Source of the DNA: an uncultured bacterium
GTDB lineage: Bacteria > Verrucomicrobiota > Kiritimatiellia > CAIKKV01
DNA length: 6,320 bases
Direction: 5' to 3'
NCBI GenBank assembly: GCA_903828035.1
Contig: CAIKKV010000424.1
Location: 1 to 6,320, forward strand
The notes under the pieces: model-generated
The model's database searches: none
What the model was told of the DNA's origin: nothing
What the model saw: the letters and a program-made list of their open reading frames with translations, nothing else
Shown: positions 1 through 6,320 of the stretch, piece after piece
Layout: each line of letters starts with the position of its first letter
Position numbering within the stretch: the stretch's first letter is position 1
Position numbers and translations under genes: made by a program

Positions 1-3000
1 GGTTCATGACGATCTGCTGGATCTGGCCGGCATCGGCTTTCACGGTGGGCAGCTCGGGGGCGAGGGACAGGTTCAGCGTGATGGTCTTGGAGATCGACGC
101 CTTCAGCATGGTGGCGTTCTCTTCGACCAGTTCATTCAGGTTCAGGTTCTTGACGATGAACAGGCCTTTTCCCGAATAGGCGAGCATCTGGCGGGTGAGA
201 TCGGCGGCGCGGCGCGCGGCATTGACCGCCTGCGTGATGCTGAGCGAAGCGGGGCCCTTTCCGTTCAGGAGCGCCTGGGCCAGCTCCAGGTTGCCGAGCA
301 CGGCGGTGAGCAGGTTGTTGAAGTCATGTGCGATGCCCCCGGTCAGCACGCCCAGGCTCTCCAGCTTCTGGGCGTGCAGCAGGCGGCGCTCCATGTCCAG
401 GCGATCCTCCTCGGCATGTTTGCGCTCGGTGATGTCGCGGGCGACGAAGATGATTTCGCGGGAGGCCTGGGTTCCCGGATCCAGGACGGGACGGCCGGAG
501 ACTTCCAGCCACCGGTAGTCGCCGGCCTTGTGCCGGTAGCGCAGCACGACCGAAGAACCCTCCCGCTCGGTGAGCACCTTGTTGAATTGAGCCCGGACGG
601 CGCCCGCATCTTCCGGGTGCACATGCTCGATCATCTCTCGGCCGAGCAGCTCCGGAGGCGAATAGCCCAGCACGTGCTCGGAGCTGGGGGAGAGGAAGAG
701 ATAGCGGCCGTTCATGCCGACCCGGCCGATGATATCGCTGGCGTGTTCGGCCAGGAGCCGGTATTGCAGTTCGCTTTCCTCCAGCTTGAGGTGATCGGCA
801 TATTCCTGGGTCACGTCCGAAAAGACCAGCACGACGCCGATGGTGGCGCCGGAGGCGTCGCGGATGGGGGCGGCGCTGTCTGAAATCTGCCGCTCCGAGC
901 CATCCCGGGCGATGAGGGCCGCCTGGTTGGCCAGCCCCGCGAGGCTGCCGGCCGCCACCATGCGGTCGAGGGGGTTGAGGATGCGCTGCCGGGTCCGGCT
1001 GTTGACGAGGTGGAAGATGTCGTGCAGGGGGAGGCCCTCGGCGTCGGCGGCCGGCCACCCGGTGAGCCGCTCGGCGGCGGGGTTGATCTGGCGCACGACG
1101 CCGCGCGCATCCGTGGCGATGACGCCGTCGCCGATCGAGTGGAGCGTGACGGCCAGGTTTTCCTGGGATAGCCGGAGGGCCTCGGTGCGCTGGCGCACCT
1201 CGCTCTCCAGGTCCCACTGCCGCTTGCGCAGCAACGCGACAAACAGGGCCAGCACGAGGGTGAGCATCACCCCGCCGGCCCCCGCGATCAAGTTGCCGTG
1301 AACGGGATACGCCTCCCAGAAGGCCCGGGTGGGATTGGCGATGACGACGAACGTGCGGCCGAACGCAAAGATCGGCTGCAGGTTGGACAGCGAGAGCTGG
1401 CGCAGGTCGGATAATCCGGAGCTCGGGGGCAGGGGGCGAACGGGGTGGGTGGCGATCAGGCGCGGCTGATCGGTGTTGGTGAGGTCCGCCAGGTGCAGGT
1501 CGACGAACTGCTCCCCGAGGCCGCTGCGGCCCGCGGCCCGCGCGAGCAGGTTGTCGAAGCGGATGATGGCGATAGCCACGCCGGCGACGACGGCCCCGGT
1601 GGAACCCGAAGCCGGCTGGAAGGCCAGGATGACGGGGTCGCGATCGGGCTGGCCGGGCAGGGGGAAGGCGGGCGTGGCTGTCCAGAGCCGGCTTTTCAGC
1701 GCTTCCCTGAGGGAGGGCTCGACCTGGCTGTCCGCCGCGAGATCGTAGCCGAGGAGCTTCCCGTGCTCCGCGCGCGGCTCGATGTAAGAGACCGCGCAGC
1801 GGAGGGGGGAGGTGGAAACGAGGGGGGCCCAGGCGAAGGCTTCCACGGCATCCGCCTGGACGATCGCGCCGGCAAAGGAGGCGAACTCGGAGGGGGAAAC
1901 GAAGTCGCTGCTCTGGAAGAAGAGGGCCAGCGACTGCAGGTCCGCCCGGATGGCCATCACCTCGTCGCGGATCTGGGAGGTGCGGGAATCGGCGAGCCGG
2001 TCGAAGGTCGAGCTCCGGCGGCGCAGCTCGGTCTCGCGGATCAGAAGCGACAGGGAGAGGGTGAAGATGAGGCCGCAGAAGAGGACGAGAAAGGCTTCCA
2101 GGTAGCGCAGGCGGCCCTGGTTCTCAAGGGGGATGTCGTCCCGGTTGCGGATCATGTCGATGCCGATGATCAGCGCCAGCAGGATCATCATGGTGAGGGC
2201 GATGGGCGTCAGGCGCGCCTGGGCGACGCTCGAGAGCCAGGGCTCCTGCTCGACCTCGATGCCGATGCTCATCAGCACCTGCCCCGTGTGCAGGTCGCGG
2301 ATGGGCGCCCACGCCGAGAAGACGCGCGCCCCGCGGATGACGAGGGGGCCTGTGACGAAGGGCTTTCCCCGGAAAATAGGCGTGCCCTCCTCGAGGGAGG
2401 CTTGGCGGTACGTATCGCCCACGGCGGGGGCGCCCTTGCCGGAAAAGGTGCAGGGGCCGAACACCAGGTTCCCGTTGCGAAGGGAGAGGGAGGAGATGCT
2501 CCGGCAGGCCAGCAGGCGGCGGGCGGCAGCCAATTGACTCCGGAGGCGCTGAAAGCGGGGATTGGCGTTGTCCGCCGGGGTGAAGGAGAGGGATTTGGCG
2601 TCCTCCGGATTGATGGCGCGCGCCACTGCCGAGACCTTTTCCAGGAGGCGGTTCCGCCACACGGCGTCCCGGCTTTCTCCCCGCCATTCCGCGGCGGTCC
2701 AGCCCAGGGTCAGCAGCGTGACCAGCAGCGCGGGGATGAGCCAGGGGAGAAGCCGCGAGCGCCGTGTTCCGGTGCCGGTGAGGCGCTGGCGGTAGAGGTA
2801 GAGCCCGATCAGGGTTCCGAGAATCGCGAGGGCCCGCCACTGGGCGATGGGGAATCCAAGGGCGGTCCAGAAGGTCTTCTCGTTCAGCCAGAGCGCGGGC
2901 TTGAGCGCGGAGGCCGGCGCCACCCACTCCGTCAGGCCGAAGATGAAGAGGCTGGCGGCCGAGAAAATCAGCCCCCGCCGCTTCCAGGGGTCTTCTCCCA

Positions 3001-3445
3001 GTGGCACCGCGGGCGCCAGGGCCAGCATGGCCAGCAGGCTGCCGGGGAATGCCAGGAGGTAGCACGAGGCGGCGTTCAGGCCGCTCAGGCCATCCCAGAG
3101 CCCCGTGCAGATGGCCAGCAGCGTCAGGAGGGGCAGGAACCAGGGGCCCAGCCAGGGGCGGCGGCCCCGGAGAAAACCCCGGCGGCTGAACTCGAGCAGG
3201 CAGACAAAGGAGATCAGCTCCATGCCCAGCCGCGTGGAGCGGAAGACGGTGCTGTCATCCATGCTGAAGGCCAGCACGTCCAGCCATTTGGCGAAGCCGT
3301 GATAAAGGCCGAACAGGCCCAGCCAGGGCCAGGGCAGGCGCCCCTTGTCTTCCCGGGTCAGGGAGCGGCAGAGAACGGCGAGCAGGACAAAGGAGAGCCC
3401 GTAGGCGAACAGGACGTAATCCATATTGCGGCTGAAGAATGCCAT
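1..3445 (-). CDS. Large membrane sensor histidine kinase with Cache-like and CHASE sensors and two PAS domains (C-terminus beyond the window)
   Basis: Predicted inner-membrane kinase that senses external and internal cues and autophosphorylates on histidine. Reading the minus strand from the ATG at 3445 gives 1148 residues without a stop. Residues 1-250 are a hydrophobic region with about 7-8 membrane segments. Residues 251-409 resemble a Cache-type extracytoplasmic domain ('TGPLVIRG', then 'SAWAPIRDLHTGQV'), with two cysteines, C314 and C332. Membrane segments lie at about 410-430 and 448-468. Residues 470-715 fit a CHASE domain ('FAWAPLVS' near 537, 'LLGYDLA' near 564), followed by a membrane segment at about 717-738. 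PAS domains lie at about 763-880 and 890-1008, the second ending 'ARDITERK'. The H-box 'GGIAHDFNN' places the phospho-acceptor at H1040. The visible end, 'QIQQIVMN', is the start of the N-box, so the remaining ATPase boxes and any receiver domain lie outside. No response regulator is in view. Domain boundaries are estimates by eye; the ligand is unknown. Confidence 0.95.
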   Translation of the reverse strand, partial: MAFFSRNMDYVLFAYGLSFVLLAVLCRSLTREDKGRLPWPWLGLFGLYHGFAKWLDVLAFSMDDSTVFRSTRLGMELISFVCLLEFSRRGFLRGRRPWLGPWFLPLLTLLAICTGLWDGLSGLNAASCYLLAFPGSLLAMLALAPAVPLGEDPWKRRGLIFSAASLFIFGLTEWVAPASALKPALWLNEKTFWTALGFPIAQWRALAILGTLIGLYLYRQRLTGTGTRRSRLLPWLIPALLVTLLTLGWTAAEWRGESRDAVWRNRLLEKVSAVARAINPEDAKSLSFTPADNANPRFQRLRSQLAAARRLLACRSISSLSLRNGNLVFGPCTFSGKGAPAVGDTYRQASLEEGTPIFRGKPFVTGPLVIRGARVFSAWAPIRDLHTGQVLMSIGIEVEQEPWLSSVAQARLTPIALTMMILLALIIGIDMIRNRDDIPLENQGRLRYLEAFLVLFCGLIFTLSLSLLIRETELRRRSSTFDRLADSRTSQIRDEVMAIRADLQSLALFFQSSDFVSPSEFASFAGAIVQADAVEAFAWAPLVSTSPLRCAVSYIEPRAEHGKLLGYDLAADSQVEPSLREALKSRLWTATPAFPLPGQPDRDPVILAFQPASGSTGAVVAGVAIAIIRFDNLLARAAGRSGLGEQFVDLHLADLTNTDQPRLIATHPVRPLPPSSGLSDLRQLSLSNLQPIFAFGRTFVVIANPTRAFWEAYPVHGNLIAGAGGVMLTLVLALFVALLRKRQWDLESEVRQRTEALRLSQENLAVTLHSIGDGVIATDARGVVRQINPAAERLTGWPAADAEGLPLHDIFHLVNSRTRQRILNPLDRMVAAGSLAGLANQAALIARDGSERQISDSAAPIRDASGATIGVVLVFSDVTQEYADHLKLEESELQYRLLAEHASDIIGRVGMNGRYLFLSPSSEHVLGYSPPELLGREMIEHVHPEDAGAVRAQFNKVLTEREGSSVVLRYRHKAGDYRWLEVSGRPVLDPGTQASREIIFVARDITERKHAEEDRLDMERRLLHAQKLESLGVLTGGIAHDFNNLLTAVLGNLELAQALLNGKGPASLSITQAVNAARRAADLTRQMLAYSGKGLFIVKNLNLNELVEENATMLKASISKTITLNLSLAPELPTVKADAGQIQQIVMN

Positions 3446-3452
3446 CCGGGAT

Positions 3453-3458
3453 CCCCTT
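3453..3458 (-). promoter_or_regulatory. Ribosome binding site of the sensor kinase gene
   Basis: The minus strand reads AAGGGG, 7 bases before the ATG at 3445. This purine-rich site supports that start over the in-frame ATG seven codons further in, at 3424. Confidence 0.55.
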
Positions 3459-3485
3459 GCGATTTTCAGGTCTCCGTGCCTTTTT

Positions 3486-3514
3486 AGTATGCACGTTTGA
3501 GCGCGGTTTGAAAA
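3486..3514 (-). promoter_or_regulatory. Candidate sigma-70-like promoter for the sensor kinase gene
   Basis: On the minus strand TTTTCA (3514-3509) and CATACT (3491-3486) are separated by 17 bases. Each hexamer matches four of six positions of the -35 and -10 consensus. The predicted transcription start near 3479 would leave a leader of about 34 bases containing the ribosome binding site. The site lies in the most AT-rich strip of the window. Matches of this quality occur by chance, so this is only a candidate; no equally good plus-strand promoter is visible for the divergent gene. Confidence 0.3.
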
Positions 3515-3524
3515 GAGAATCTCT
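3514..3524. repeat. Short palindrome in the divergent intergenic region
   Basis: AGAGA-A-TCTCT is a perfect 5+1+5 inverted repeat. It overlaps a second small one, GAATC-tctg-GATTC (3517-3530). It abuts the candidate -35 box of the kinase promoter and lies about 50 bases upstream of the acetyltransferase gene, where an operator could act on either gene. The arms are short enough to arise by chance. Confidence 0.25.
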
Positions 3525-3562
3525 GGATTCCGGCGGTTTTATTTATTAGCATGACCGGCAAC

Positions 3563-3569
3563 GAGGAGG
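3563..3569 (+). promoter_or_regulatory. Ribosome binding site that sets the acetyltransferase start
   Basis: GAGGAGG lies 5 bases before the ATG at 3575, close to an ideal Shine-Dalgarno sequence and spacing. The upstream in-frame ATG at 3551 has only AT-rich sequence before it and no purine-rich site, which argues for starting at 3575. Confidence 0.65.
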
Positions 3570-3574
3570 CCGGG

Positions 3575-4459
3575 ATGAACGAACAGCGCGCGGGCGGGGG
3601 GGCGGGCGGGGACCCGATTGAGGTGCGCCCCATGGAGGCGGGGGACCTGGAGGCCGGGCTGCAGCTGGCCGCGGCGGCGGGCTGGAACCAGCGGATCGAC
3701 GATTGGCGGCTGGTCCAGGCGATGTCTCCCGGAGCCAATTTTGTGGCGATTTCGGGAAGCCGGCTGGTCGGCACCACGGTCACCGTCAACTACGGCAACC
3801 GGGTCAGCTGGATCGCCATGGTCCTGGTGGACCCGGCCCTGCGCCGGCGCGGGATCGCCACGCGGCTGATGGCGGCCGCGCTCGGGGCCCTGGCGGGCAG
3901 CGCGGCGGTCAAGCTGGACGCCACGCCCGCGGGGCGCGAAGTCTACCTGGGGCTGGGCTTCGTGGATGAGGGGATCGTGACGCGCCTGCAGACGGCGGCC
4001 GCGCCCCCGCCGGCGGCCCGCCCGGCCGGGATCCGGCCGATGGCCCCCGCCGACTGGCCGGCGGTGCTGGCCCTGGACGAGCGTGTTTTCGGGACACTCC
4101 GGCCCGCCCTGCTGCCGGGGCTTTTCCACCTGGCGCCGGACTATGCCTGGGTGGCGGAAGGCCGCTCCGGGCTGGAGGGGTTCTGCCTGGGGCGCCATGG
4201 AAGGCGGTGGGAATACCTGGGGCCGGTCACGGCGACGGGCGGGGAAGCCGCCCGCGAACTGGCCCTGGCCGCCTTCGGCGCCATGGGCGGGAAGCCGGCC
4301 CTGGTGGATGTGCCGGAGTGGCAGCCGGAGTTCCAGTCCTGGCTGAAGGGAAGAGGATTCGAGGAACAGCGGACCTTTGCCCGGATGCGCAAGGGGCCCG
4401 ACGCCTACCCGGGCCTGGCCCGCTCCGTCTTCGGCATTGCCGGCCCCGAGTTCGGCTGA
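3575..4459 (+). CDS. GNAT family N-acetyltransferase with two GNAT-like domains (YitH type)
   Basis: Predicted cytoplasmic acetyl-CoA-dependent acetyltransferase; the substrate is unknown. From the start at 3575 it has 294 residues; an in-frame ATG at 3551 would add 8. The N-terminal GNAT domain (about 15-135) carries the acetyl-CoA-binding motif A: 'MVLVDPALRRRGIATRLM' at about 82-99, in which RRRGIA fits the usual R/Q-x-x-G-x-G/A loop. It is followed by 'YLGLGF', typical of the end of the fold. An Ala/Pro-rich linker (about 141-150) leads to a second domain (about 153-275). This begins 'IRPMAPADW', contains 'GPVTATG', and ends 'GRGFEEQRTFARMRKG', a pattern seen in the C-terminal domain of YitH-like proteins. 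The gene is transcribed away from the sensor kinase and its stop TGA directly abuts the stop of convergent manA. It looks intact. The family call is firm from motifs; the YitH-type assignment is by recall of the fold pattern. Confidence 0.9.
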   Translation: MNEQRAGGGAGGDPIEVRPMEAGDLEAGLQLAAAAGWNQRIDDWRLVQAMSPGANFVAISGSRLVGTTVTVNYGNRVSWIAMVLVDPALRRRGIATRLMAAALGALAGSAAVKLDATPAGREVYLGLGFVDEGIVTRLQTAAAPPPAARPAGIRPMAPADWPAVLALDERVFGTLRPALLPGLFHLAPDYAWVAEGRSGLEGFCLGRHGRRWEYLGPVTATGGEAARELALAAFGAMGGKPALVDVPEWQPEFQSWLKGRGFEEQRTFARMRKGPDAYPGLARSVFGIAGPEFG

Positions 4460-5455
4460 TTACTCCGCGTCCGGCAGGGAGATCCGGATGAGCCGCGCGC
4501 CGCGGCCTTCCGGGCTCAGCGTGTAGGACCGGACCGCGGCCGGCAGGAGGCCCGTGCGGCCTTCCGGCAGCCGGCTTTCGACCGCTCCGGATCGGATCCG
4601 GACCGCTCCCGACAGGGCGAAAAAGGCGTGGAACGAGGCGCCCGCCGCCCGCAGGTCAGCGGGCCCGTCCAGGGTCACCTCGTCCAGCTGGAAATAGGGA
4701 CAGCGCAGCCGGCGCACGCACCGGCCGCCGCTGTCGTCGCGGACCGGCTCCGCGGGCGCCAGGGCCCCCGCGGCCTCCTCCCAGCGGATCGTTTTCAGCG
4801 CCTGCTCCACGTGCAGGGGGCGCGGCTTCCCGTCGGCTCCCGGCCGGTTCCAGTCGAAGACCCGGTACGTGGTGTTGGAGCTCTGCTGGACCTCCAGGAT
4901 CAGGCAGCCGGCGCCGATGGCGTGAACGCGGCCGCCCGGGATGAACAGCAGGTCGCCGGCGCGCACGGGCACGCGCTGGAGCAGGTCTTGAACGGCTCCC
5001 TGCTCCAGGGCGCGCTGAAAGGCCGCGGCGGTGACGCCGGGCCGCAGGCCCGCCCAGACCGCGGCGTCCGGCGCGGCGTCGAGGATGTACCAGCATTCGG
5101 TCTTGGCCTCGCCGCCATCGCGCCGGGCGGTGGCGTCATCCGGATGCACCTGCACGCTTAGCGTGTCGGCGGCGTCGAGGATTTTGACCAGCAGCGGAAA
5201 GCCGGGCTGCGGCCGGCCGGTCAGGCCGGCGCCGAAGCGGGCGGCGAGGCCGTGCAGCGTTTCGCCGGCGTAGGGGCCTCCCTCGGCCACGCTCATGCCG
5301 TCGGGGTGATCGGCCAGCTCCCACGATTCGGCGTAGCGGTCCAGCGCGGGGGCGTCGCTTCGCCCGAGCCGCCGGGGCAGGTCGACGCCGCCCCAGACGT
5401 AGGGCTTGTAGACGGGGGTGAAGCGCAGGAGGACGGGCTGGATGGCTTCAGGCAT
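4460..5455 (-). CDS. manA: Mannose-6-phosphate isomerase, class I (short cupin form)
   Basis: Interconverts fructose 6-phosphate and mannose 6-phosphate in the cytoplasm. This either feeds GDP-mannose synthesis for polysaccharides and glycoconjugates or brings mannose into glycolysis. The 331 residues match the short bacterial type I form of about 315 residues, exemplified by Bacillus subtilis ManA. The N-terminus has the family signature 'YKPYVWGG' (16-23) and '[13 protein letters not shown]' (43-55). The expected zinc ligands are all visible: Q102 and H104 in 'VQVHPDD', E120 in 'KTECWY', and H178 in 'GGRVHAIG'. '[11 protein letters not shown]' (196-206) holds the conserved active-site region with R204. 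A second cupin-like half follows, with '[13 protein letters not shown]' near 278-290. The start at 5455 lies 4 bases after the stop of the nuclease gene and has no clear Shine-Dalgarno site, so translation is probably coupled to the upstream gene. The gene appears complete and functional. Confidence 0.93.
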   Translation of the reverse strand: MPEAIQPVLLRFTPVYKPYVWGGVDLPRRLGRSDAPALDRYAESWELADHPDGMSVAEGGPYAGETLHGLAARFGAGLTGRPQPGFPLLVKILDAADTLSVQVHPDDATARRDGGEAKTECWYILDAAPDAAVWAGLRPGVTAAAFQRALEQGAVQDLLQRVPVRAGDLLFIPGGRVHAIGAGCLILEVQQSSNTTYRVFDWNRPGADGKPRPLHVEQALKTIRWEEAAGALAPAEPVRDDSGGRCVRRLRCPYFQLDEVTLDGPADLRAAGASFHAFFALSGAVRIRSGAVESRLPEGRTGLLPAAVRSYTLSPEGRGARLIRISLPDAE

Positions 5456-5459
5456 GCGT

Positions 5460-6320
5460 TTAGCCGGCGTCGGGGTTGTAGTCGGGATCTTTTTTGCAAA
5501 GCTCGACGTAGTTGCACTGGCGGCAGAAGCGGTAGTCGAGGGTCAGGTCCCAGTCCTGCTGGGGCAGGGGCTTGTTGGCGGCGATGTCGTTGTCCACCAG
5601 GTAGTCCGTCATTTCGCCCACGGAGTCCGCGATGCGGGTTTTCACGGCCTCCAGGTCGTCGGCCGTGATCGCCAGTTGCCGGCAGGTTCCTTCCGCCAGG
5701 TACTCGATGAAGATGTCGACCTTGTCGGGGCTGAACCCGTGCTTGACCTGCGCCCAGAGCCCGTAGAGCGTGAGCTGGGCGGCGTGGGACTCCTTGGCCT
5801 TCCCGGCTTTCCAGTCGTGGATGTGCAGGCGGTCGCCTTCCCGGTAGACGTAGTCGGGGATGGCGTAGATCTTCATGCCGTTGAAGTCGAAGGATTCCGG
5901 GTCGCCCCCGGAGCCGATGACGCCCACGCGGATTTCCTGGGACGGGTTGAGGTGGGAGAGGCGGGGCAGGACGGTTTCCATGAAGTGGGTGATGCAGGTG
6001 CGGGCCTGGGCCTTGACGGCGTCGATGACCTCGGCTTCGCGCTCGGCGGGCCACTCCCGGTAGTAGTGCTCGCGCAGGCAGATGTGCTTTTTGCAGTTCT
6101 GGAGGTAGAGCTTTTTGCGGGACTCGGTCCAGGCCCGGTTCAGGTGCGGGCGGGCTCCGTTCTCATAGGCCTCGTCCACGGTCACGGCCACGCCGGCCTG
6201 ATGGCGGCGCAGGGCCCACATGACGGCCTCCTCGACGGCGCGGCCGAGGGTGGACCAGGCGTTTTCCATTTTGCCGAGCCGGTAGGCGTCCTTCTGCAGG
6301 GGGGAGGCGTCGGGGCTCCA
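5460..6320 (-). CDS. PD-(D/E)XK nuclease family protein, RecB/Cas4-like with C-terminal cysteine cluster (N-terminus beyond the window)
   Basis: Predicted DNA nuclease of the RecB/AddB/Cas4 superfamily. The frame is open to the right edge: 17 in-frame residues (beginning WSPDASPLQ) precede the ATG at 6269 and include 'AYRLGKMENAW', which resembles the early part of this family. The ATG is therefore internal and the true start is off the window. Of 286 visible residues, numbered here from the 6269 Met, the catalytic core is D139 ('IPDY'), then D152 and K154 in 'HDWKAG', the D-x-K motif. Q165 in 'QLTLYG' is the usual motif following it. The C-terminus has C249-x2-C252-x5-C258, the three-cysteine arrangement used with one N-terminal cysteine to hold a 4Fe-4S cluster in Cas4 and AddB; that fourth cysteine would be off-window. 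The helix that normally reads GxxxH here reads 'GRAVE', with glutamate in place of histidine. No cas, helicase or CRISPR element is in view, so the role (repair, recombination or mobile-element defence) is unknown. Confidence 0.85.
   Translation of the reverse strand, partial: WSPDASPLQKDAYRLGKMENAWSTLGRAVEEAVMWALRRHQAGVAVTVDEAYENGARPHLNRAWTESRKKLYLQNCKKHICLREHYYREWPAEREAEVIDAVKAQARTCITHFMETVLPRLSHLNPSQEIRVGVIGSGGDPESFDFNGMKIYAIPDYVYREGDRLHIHDWKAGKAKESHAAQLTLYGLWAQVKHGFSPDKVDIFIEYLAEGTCRQLAITADDLEAVKTRIADSVGEMTDYLVDNDIAANKPLPQQDWDLTLDYRFCRQCNYVELCKKDPDYNPDAG

Noticed and set aside
324..1242. Overlapping minus-strand open frames at 324-1217 and 811-1242
   Set aside because: They are in different frames from the kinase and give Arg/Pro/Ala-rich translations without motifs. 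The true frame carries both PAS domains and the H-box through this stretch.
2124..3065. Minus-strand open frame of 313 codons
   Set aside because: Out of frame with the kinase, whose frame encodes continuous membrane segments and the first sensor domain here. The translation is a typical Arg/Pro/Gly-rich shadow.
1445..3487. Long plus-strand open frame of 680 codons
   Set aside because: It lies antisense to the sensor kinase. Its translation is low-complexity, rich in Gly, Glu, Gln, Ala and Arg, with no recognisable domain, as expected from the complement of a high-GC gene. The minus strand encodes clear membrane, PAS and kinase motifs.
4489..4518. Possible terminator hairpin TGAGCC...GGCTCA just inside the manA 3' end
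   Set aside because: The arms are only 6 bases, the loop is 18 bases and no T-run follows on either strand. It also lies within coding sequence.
4628..5161. Plus-strand open frame of 177 codons antisense to manA
   Set aside because: No motifs, and it opposes a complete manA with all zinc ligands present.
5293..6054. Minus-strand open frame of 253 codons overlapping the nuclease and manA
   Set aside because: Arg/Pro-rich shadow in another frame, spanning the boundary between two well-supported genes.
5460..6320. Cas4 of a CRISPR system
   Set aside because: The catalytic and cysteine motifs are shared by many RecB-like nucleases, and there is no CRISPR array or other cas gene in the window, so a Cas4 call is not supported.

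Overview
This is a high-GC bacterial window, clearly above 60% GC by eye except for a short AT-richer strip near 3480-3550. It is almost entirely coding. It holds four protein genes, two of them cut by the window edges, and one intergenic region of about 130 bases. I see no RNA gene, CRISPR array, insertion sequence or phage gene. Gene content does not fix the organism. A giant membrane hybrid-type sensor kinase, a short class I mannose-6-phosphate isomerase and a Cas4/AddB-like nuclease together suggest a free-living or environmental Gram-negative such as Desulfobacterota or the Verrucomicrobiota/Kiritimatiellota group; this is only a guess.

Left half (1-3445, minus strand): one very large sensor histidine kinase gene. 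It starts at 3445 and is open for 1148 codons until it leaves the window in the middle of its ATP-binding domain. Its order is a multi-pass membrane region, a Cache-like extracytoplasmic sensor, a CHASE-type extracytoplasmic sensor, two PAS domains, the phospho-acceptor histidine domain and the start of the catalytic domain. Long open frames on the opposite strand here, including one of about 2 kb, are shadows of this gene.

Middle (3446-3574): a divergent control region serving the kinase to the left and an acetyltransferase to the right. It contains a candidate minus-strand promoter, a small palindrome and a ribosome binding site for each gene.

Right half: a two-domain GNAT acetyltransferase of the YitH type runs on the plus strand to 4459. 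Its stop codon touches the stop codon of the convergent manA gene (4460-5455, minus). manA lies 4 bases downstream of a PD-(D/E)XK nuclease gene whose N-terminus is beyond the right edge. manA and the nuclease gene are probably co-transcribed, although no shared pathway is obvious: one makes the mannose-6-phosphate entry point for GDP-mannose and glycans, the other is a DNA-processing enzyme. No dedicated undescribed system is evident. The most notable items are the double-sensor architecture of the kinase and the apparently altered GxxxH position of the nuclease.
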